Assembly (NCBI GenBank): GCA_017528315.1
Contig: JAFXOW010000010.1
Span: forward strand, 1-64,000
Length of the DNA: 64,000 nucleotides
From: Bacilli bacterium
GTDB lineage: Bacteria; Bacillota_I; Bacilli_A; RF39; UBA660
Direction of reading: 5' to 3'
Position numbers and translations under genes: made by a program. Below are positions 59,699 to 64,000 of the stretch, in pieces. Position 1 is the first letter of the stretch. Every line of letters begins with the position of its first letter. Below the pieces are notes generated by a model. That model had not been told where the DNA came from. It saw only the letters and a program-made list of their open reading frames with translations, and ran no database searches.

Positions 59699-60842
59699 TT
59701 TAGAATTAAAAGTTGAAAAGAATGTAGAAGAAAGTGTAGAAAAAGAAATAGTTGAGACTGGAAAATTAACGGATGAAAAAATTGAAAAGACGCTTAATTA
59801 TGATTTATTAACGGAGTCTGAGAAAAAGGCAATTGATGAGTTTAACGAGAAAATTGATATTAATGACTCAACTCAGATTATTCAATATGGAGTTGCTGCT
59901 CAAGAAAAAATATCCAAATTTTCAGATAGTGTTTTAGAAGATGTTAAAACTAAAAATACCGGAGAAGTTGGGGATTTACTTGCTGATTTGGTTAGTCAAA
60001 TAAAATCATTTGATGCAGATCTATCAGGTACTAACAAAAAAAGTATATTTGGTAAATTATTTACAAATGCTAAGAAAGAATTTGACTTTTTAGTAGCAAA
60101 GTATTCTAAAATAGAAAAAAATATCGATACTATAGAGCATGGACTTGAAAAAGATAAATTACAAATGTTAAAAGATATCAATATCTTTGATACTATGTAT
60201 GAAAAGAATTTAGAATACTTTAAAGAAATATCTTTATATATTATAGCAGGGGAAAGAAAGTTAAAAGAACTTCGTGAAGTAACTCTTCCTGATTTAAAAA
60301 AGAAAGCCGAAAAGAGTGGAGATCAATTAGATATTCAAAAAGTAAATGATTTAGAAAATATGATAAATCGTTTTGAAAAGAAAATCTATGATTTAAAAAC
60401 AACGAGAATTATTTCTATTCAAATGGCTCCTCAGATTAGACTTTTACAAAATAATGAAGCTGAACTTGTAGAAAAAATTCAAAGTTCTATTACTAATACA
60501 ATTCCTTTATGGAAAAATCAAATGGTATTATCACTTGGAATTAATAATGCCAAACGTGCTCTTAAAAATGAACAAGCAGTGTCAAAACTTACTAATGATA
60601 TGTTAGTAAAAAACAGTGAGACTTTAAAACAAGGATCAATTGAAATTGCCGAAGAAAGTGAGAAGGCTATCGTTAATGTAGAAACACTTCAAAAGACTAA
60701 TCAAGATTTAATTGAAACCTTAGATAAAGTAATTGAAATTCATAAAAATGGTAGAATTAAGAGAATGGAAGCTGAAAAGACTTTAGAAAATATAGAAAAA
60801 GAATTAAAAGAAAAAATTCTTGAAATACATGTAGAGAAATAG
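59691..60842 (+). CDS. telA: TelA, toxic anion resistance protein
   Basis: 383 residues. Typical TelA helical protein: KQLDIQKVNDLENMINRFEKKIYDLKTTRIISIQMAPQIRLLQ region, then NTIPLWKNQMVLSLGINNAKRAL, and a coiled-coil end. TelA is linked to tellurite and other toxic-anion resistance, though its mechanism is unknown. It lies between an unknown helical protein and a CbxX ATPase. AAAGGAG at 59677-59683 fixes the start. Confidence 0.9.
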   Translation: MNNLELKVEKNVEESVEKEIVETGKLTDEKIEKTLNYDLLTESEKKAIDEFNEKIDINDSTQIIQYGVAAQEKISKFSDSVLEDVKTKNTGEVGDLLADLVSQIKSFDADLSGTNKKSIFGKLFTNAKKEFDFLVAKYSKIEKNIDTIEHGLEKDKLQMLKDINIFDTMYEKNLEYFKEISLYIIAGERKLKELREVTLPDLKKKAEKSGDQLDIQKVNDLENMINRFEKKIYDLKTTRIISIQMAPQIRLLQNNEAELVEKIQSSITNTIPLWKNQMVLSLGINNAKRALKNEQAVSKLTNDMLVKNSETLKQGSIEIAEESEKAIVNVETLQKTNQDLIETLDKVIEIHKNGRIKRMEAEKTLENIEKELKEKILEIHVEK

Positions 60843-60843
60843 T

Positions 60844-62430
60844 ATGAATAGAGATTATTTTAAAGGTATATATGAGGATTTTTTTAAAGTAGAAGATACT
60901 AAAGAATTAAATCAAATTACAAAAAATAATAATCAAGAAACTGAACAAGTTGAAATGACTGAAATAATTACTAAAATAAATAATTTATATATTGATTTAG
61001 AAAGTAAAAATTTACTTAAAAATATAATTGAGTATATGAGAAAATGGAATGATGGTTTAGAAAAAAACTATATTCCTTTTCGATTACTTATTAATTCAAA
61101 AGGAAAACTTAAAGAAGAGATAGAAGATATATTATATAATGGAGCTCTTACTTATAATTATTTAGATAATAAAGATAAACAGGAAATATCATTTTTTAAG
61201 TATGATAAATCTTATAATTATCAAGATAGTTTTATAGTTTTAAAAGATTTAGTAGGATTAAAATTAGAAGATATTAAGGAAGAACAAAGATTTTTCTATC
61301 TATTAGAAAATTTCTTAAAAGAAAATCAACATAAAATGGTTATAATTTCAGGTACTATTGATGAAATAAATAATTTCTTTTTAGGATATGAAAATATAAA
61401 AAATAATTATTTTGATTTTGTTATTAATGGTATTAGTCTTAGTATAGCAGATGTTTATGAGAAAGTACTTCTAGAACTTAATATAAATGAAACACTTAAA
61501 GGTGAAGTTTTAACTTATATTGAAAATACTTATAAAGAAAATATAGACTATGATAATTATATTGATGATTTAGTAAAATATATATCATTTAATAAAAAAG
61601 TTCCTGAAATAAAGAGTAGTAAAACTATTGATGAAATATTTAAAGAATTGAATGAATTAGTAGGACTTTCTGATATTAAAAAAGTATTGTATGAAATGGT
61701 TGATGTTATTAAATTAAAAGAGAAAACTAAAGGTACTCTTAATATTAAAGATATGAATTTACATATGGTATTTTTGGGAAATCCAGGAACTGGTAAAACA
61801 ACCATTGCTAGATTAATTTCTGGTATTTTATATGAACTTGGTATTATAAAAGAAAATAAATTAATTGAAGTTGGTGTTAAAGACTTAGTAGCTGAATATG
61901 TAGGACAAACAGCACCTAAAACTAGTTTAGTAATTGAAAAGAGTTTAAATGGAGTTTTATTTATAGATGAAGCCTATGCTTTAGCAAGTAAAAATGGTAA
62001 TTCTTATAATGATGAAGCAATTGCAACTTTAATTCAAGCTATGGAAAATTATCGAGATAAACTAGTAGTAATATTTGCTGGATACACCAAAGAAATGAAA
62101 GATTTTTTAGATTCAAACTCTGGGATAGTATCTCGAATTGGTTATACCTTAGAATTTCCTGATTATACAACAGATGAACTTATAGAAATATTTTTAGGAA
62201 TGACTAAAAAAGCTGGGTTTGAAGTGGAAGCTGATGCTATAGAATATCTAAGAGAAATAATAGTGGAGAACCGTGATATGAAAAATTTTGGTAATGCAAG
62301 ATTTATAAGAAATATTTATGAAAAAACAATTATTAAACATGCAAGTCGAGTTAAAGATAAAAAACAAAGTAAAATATTAAGAACTTTAACTAAAAATGAC
62401 ATAAGTATTGAAAATTTAAATTTAAAATAG
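60844..62430 (+). CDS. AAA+ ATPase, CbxX/CfxQ (SpoVK-like) type, tandem
   Basis: 528 residues. Residues 270-528 are a CbxX/CfxQ AAA+ domain: LVGLSDIKKVL, Walker A GNPGTGKTT near 311-319, Walker B VLFIDEAYAL near 371, and FAGYTKEMKDFLDSN with the sensor arginine RI. Residues 40-230 look like a second, degenerate AAA domain: LLINSKGKLKEEI where Walker A should be and MVIISGTIDEINNF where the sensor strand would be. CbxX-type ATPases remodel protein complexes. It starts one base after telA. Confidence 0.85.
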   Translation: MNRDYFKGIYEDFFKVEDTKELNQITKNNNQETEQVEMTEIITKINNLYIDLESKNLLKNIIEYMRKWNDGLEKNYIPFRLLINSKGKLKEEIEDILYNGALTYNYLDNKDKQEISFFKYDKSYNYQDSFIVLKDLVGLKLEDIKEEQRFFYLLENFLKENQHKMVIISGTIDEINNFFLGYENIKNNYFDFVINGISLSIADVYEKVLLELNINETLKGEVLTYIENTYKENIDYDNYIDDLVKYISFNKKVPEIKSSKTIDEIFKELNELVGLSDIKKVLYEMVDVIKLKEKTKGTLNIKDMNLHMVFLGNPGTGKTTIARLISGILYELGIIKENKLIEVGVKDLVAEYVGQTAPKTSLVIEKSLNGVLFIDEAYALASKNGNSYNDEAIATLIQAMENYRDKLVVIFAGYTKEMKDFLDSNSGIVSRIGYTLEFPDYTTDELIEIFLGMTKKAGFEVEADAIEYLREIIVENRDMKNFGNARFIRNIYEKTIIKHASRVKDKKQSKILRTLTKNDISIENLNLK

Positions 62431-62440
62431 AGGAGTTATT

Positions 62441-63820
62441 ATGGAATTAAATAAATACATGTTTAGAGAATATGATATAAGAGGGGTATGGGGATGTGAT
62501 ATTAATGAAGAAGTATCTTATTTAATAGGAAAAGCATTTGGTACTAAATTAAAAAGACTTGGTAAAATAGAAACTTTAGTTGGTTATGATAATAGACATT
62601 CATCTCCTATAATTGAAGAAAATGTTGTTAGGGGAATAAGGGACGCTGGTATTAATGTTACACGTCTTGGTTTAGTTACTACTCCAATGTATTATTATGG
62701 ATGGGATTTTTTAAATATTAAATCAGGTATGATGATTACTGCCAGTCATAATCCCAAAGATGATAATGGATTTAAATTTTCTTATAATGGTATTCATAAT
62801 GCTTATGGAGAATCTTCTTTAGAACTTTATGAAATGATTAAAAATAATGATTTTGATGAAGTTGAAAGTATTGGTAGTATTCGAGATGTTAATATTCGAG
62901 GTCAATATATCAAAATGATTACTGAAGGTATTAAGTTAGGAGATCATAAAATAAAAGTTGTTTATGATTGTGGTAATGGAACAACGGCAATTGTTGCTGA
63001 TGAAATATTTAATACCTTTAAAGATAAACTTGAATTAGTACCACTTTTTAATGATTCCGATGGAGATTTTCCTAATCATCATCCTGATCCTGCTGTTGAA
63101 GAGAATTTAACTAGGTTAAAAGAAACTGTTCAAGAAACAAATGCTGATATTGGAATTGCCTTTGATGGTGATGGTGATAGAGTAGGTGTTATAACTAATA
63201 ATTCTAAATTTTTAGATATTGATAAGTATATGATTTTAATTTGGCGTGATTTAATCCACAAAAATGTGGATAAAAAAACTTTCTATGATGTTAAATGTTC
63301 TCTTGCTTTAAAAGAAGAACTTGATAAATTAGGTGTTCAAAATGAATACTTTAGAACAGGTAATTCTTATACAAAAGCTAAAAGTTATGAAGGAAATTTC
63401 CCATTTGCAGGTGAACTTTCTGGTCATGTATTTTTCCGTGATAGATTTGGTGGATATGATGATGGTATATATGCTGGACTTAGACTTGTAGAAATTCTTA
63501 CCAATACAGAAAAAAATATCGAAGAATTACTTCAAGGAATTCCAGAATATATAAGTACACCTGAAATAAAAATTGCAACAGAGGATAATATTAAATTTAA
63601 AGTAATTGATAAAGTTAGAGAATATGCTGAAGATAAACATTATAACATTTTAACAGTTGATGGTGTAAAAGTATTATATTCCGATGCATCAGCTTTAGTT
63701 AGAGCATCTAATACAGGACCTAATATTACAACGAGATTTGAAGCTAAAAACGAAGAAAAATTACAAGAAATTAAGAATGAATTTTTAAATTTAATAGATG
63801 ATATAAAAAGTAATTTATAA
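62441..63820 (+). CDS. phosphomannomutase/phosphoglucomutase
   Basis: 459 residues. Moves phosphate between C6 and C1 of mannose or glucose. The phospho-Ser loop is TASHNPKD, metal site FDGDGDRVG, sugar site GELSGHVFF and phosphate site RASNTGPNITTRFEA. The first metal-binding region YDNRHSSP is present. The enzyme is of the ManB/AlgC type. It follows the AAA+ gene by ten bases and could be part of the same transcript, linking the operon to surface sugar metabolism, or just a neighbour. Confidence 0.93.
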   Translation: MELNKYMFREYDIRGVWGCDINEEVSYLIGKAFGTKLKRLGKIETLVGYDNRHSSPIIEENVVRGIRDAGINVTRLGLVTTPMYYYGWDFLNIKSGMMITASHNPKDDNGFKFSYNGIHNAYGESSLELYEMIKNNDFDEVESIGSIRDVNIRGQYIKMITEGIKLGDHKIKVVYDCGNGTTAIVADEIFNTFKDKLELVPLFNDSDGDFPNHHPDPAVEENLTRLKETVQETNADIGIAFDGDGDRVGVITNNSKFLDIDKYMILIWRDLIHKNVDKKTFYDVKCSLALKEELDKLGVQNEYFRTGNSYTKAKSYEGNFPFAGELSGHVFFRDRFGGYDDGIYAGLRLVEILTNTEKNIEELLQGIPEYISTPEIKIATEDNIKFKVIDKVREYAEDKHYNILTVDGVKVLYSDASALVRASNTGPNITTRFEAKNEEKLQEIKNEFLNLIDDIKSNL

Positions 63821-63851
63821 ATTATTTTTAAAATTAATAATAATTTCTTTT
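63819..63851 (+). terminator. possible terminator after the phosphomutase gene
   Basis: AAATTATT (63819-63826) can pair with AATAATTT (63839-63846), followed by CTTTTT. AT-only stem, so modest strength. Confidence 0.45.
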
Positions 63852-63903
63852 TAATTTGGTTATTTAAATGCTTGTTAAATAATGTAAACTTAATAAAAAG
63901 GTG

Positions 63904-63932
63904 TTTTCAAAATTAAAAAAATATGATATTAT
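63904..63932 (+). promoter_or_regulatory. promoter of a transcript leaving the window
   Basis: TTTTCA (63904-63909), 17 bp spacer, TATTAT (63927-63932) with extended TGA. The 60 bases downstream contain no start with a ribosome site; a leader or RNA gene may begin here. Confidence 0.5.
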
Positions 63933-64000
63933 AAAGATGTCTAGATAATTTGATACATTGCATTATAAATCCTACATTGAATTAGATAAGGGAATCCCGA

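Noticed and set aside
511-63820. Use of genetic code 4 (TGA as Trp), as in Mollicutes
   Set aside because: Several genes end properly at TGA (tsaE at 970-972, the SDR gene at 5371-5373) and Trp is TGG throughout.
62441-63820. Second inverted DnaA-box-like pair near 63253-63270
   Set aside because: It lies inside the phosphomutase coding sequence and one half deviates from the consensus; likely chance.

Overview
The window is a 64 kb piece of a very A+T-rich chromosome from a Bacillota-type (Firmicutes) bacterium. Evidence for that placement: the 23S-5S end of an rRNA operon, SufC/SufD/SufS, ScpA/ScpB, DnaI, DivIB, a T-box in front of ileS, strong Shine-Dalgarno sites, and a spore germination protease gene (gpr) divergent from rpsT as in Bacillus. 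TGA is used as a stop (tsaE, the SDR gene and others) and Trp is TGG, so the Mollicutes code 4 is not in use. Small genome-type gene packing with many 1-20 nt overlaps suggests an uncultured gut-type Bacilli lineage; the genus cannot be named from the sequence. I see no phage, insertion sequence or CRISPR array.

Layout. 1-410: 3' end of 23S and a complete 5S. 511-3033: tRNA t6A operon tsaE-tsaB-(rimI::tsaD fusion). 3097-4526: uracil permease behind a leader with a tiny ORF and a terminator. 4666-7254: SDR reductase, PLP enzyme and RluA-type pseudouridine synthase in overlapping order. 7402-9224: small membrane protein, P-loop kinase-like protein, HAD protein. 9321-11974: murG-murB-divIB, the tail of a division/cell wall cluster. 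12020-21253: an envelope region (Cys-rich secreted protein, scpAB, a membrane-anchored protein, VanW protein, an ATA-start thioredoxin-like gene, O-antigen ligase-like protein, DUF3592-like protein). 21290-25491: solute-binding protein, rubrerythrin, gpsA, tRNA-His, obg. 25592-33053: lipoprotein, T-box/ileS (type 2 IleRS), GDPD, rsmI, DUF362 protein, tRNA-Gly. 33239-38057: ftsY-ylxM-herA-like ATPase and an ABC half-transporter with a degenerate ATPase. 38173-41210: deoxynucleotide operon thyA-dfrA-tmk followed by pyrH. 41518-46340: envelope rhodanese/thioredoxin-like lipoproteins, flavodoxin, an ABC permease/ATPase pair, hemolysin III-like protein, tRNA-Gln(CTG), yidD. 46348-54230: transglutaminase, rpsT, gpr, ffh, sufC-sufD-sufS, guanine deaminase-like protein, dnaI. 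54232-55596: a compact RNB-domain protein.

The most interesting part is the seven-gene run 55675-63820: a membrane-anchored solute-binding-like/von Willebrand A fusion, an XpaC-like protein, a second anchored solute-binding-like protein, an unrecognised helical protein, TelA, a tandem AAA+ (CbxX/CfxQ) ATPase whose first domain lacks a recognisable Walker A, and a phosphomannomutase/phosphoglucomutase. TelA and XpaC are known companions in tellurite-resistance/stress gene clusters, but coupling them to two extracytoplasmic solute-binding-like domains, a MIDAS vWA domain and a CbxX ATPase looks like a membrane-spanning system that deserves study.

Other points of note are a sigma-G-like -10 in front of gpr, a SUF cluster without sufB or sufU, two inverted DnaA boxes on a promoter downstream of scpB, a gene that appears to start with ATA, and a short-leader or leaderless architecture for yidD and tsaE. 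Vegetative promoters here repeatedly show a TGnTATAAT extended -10.
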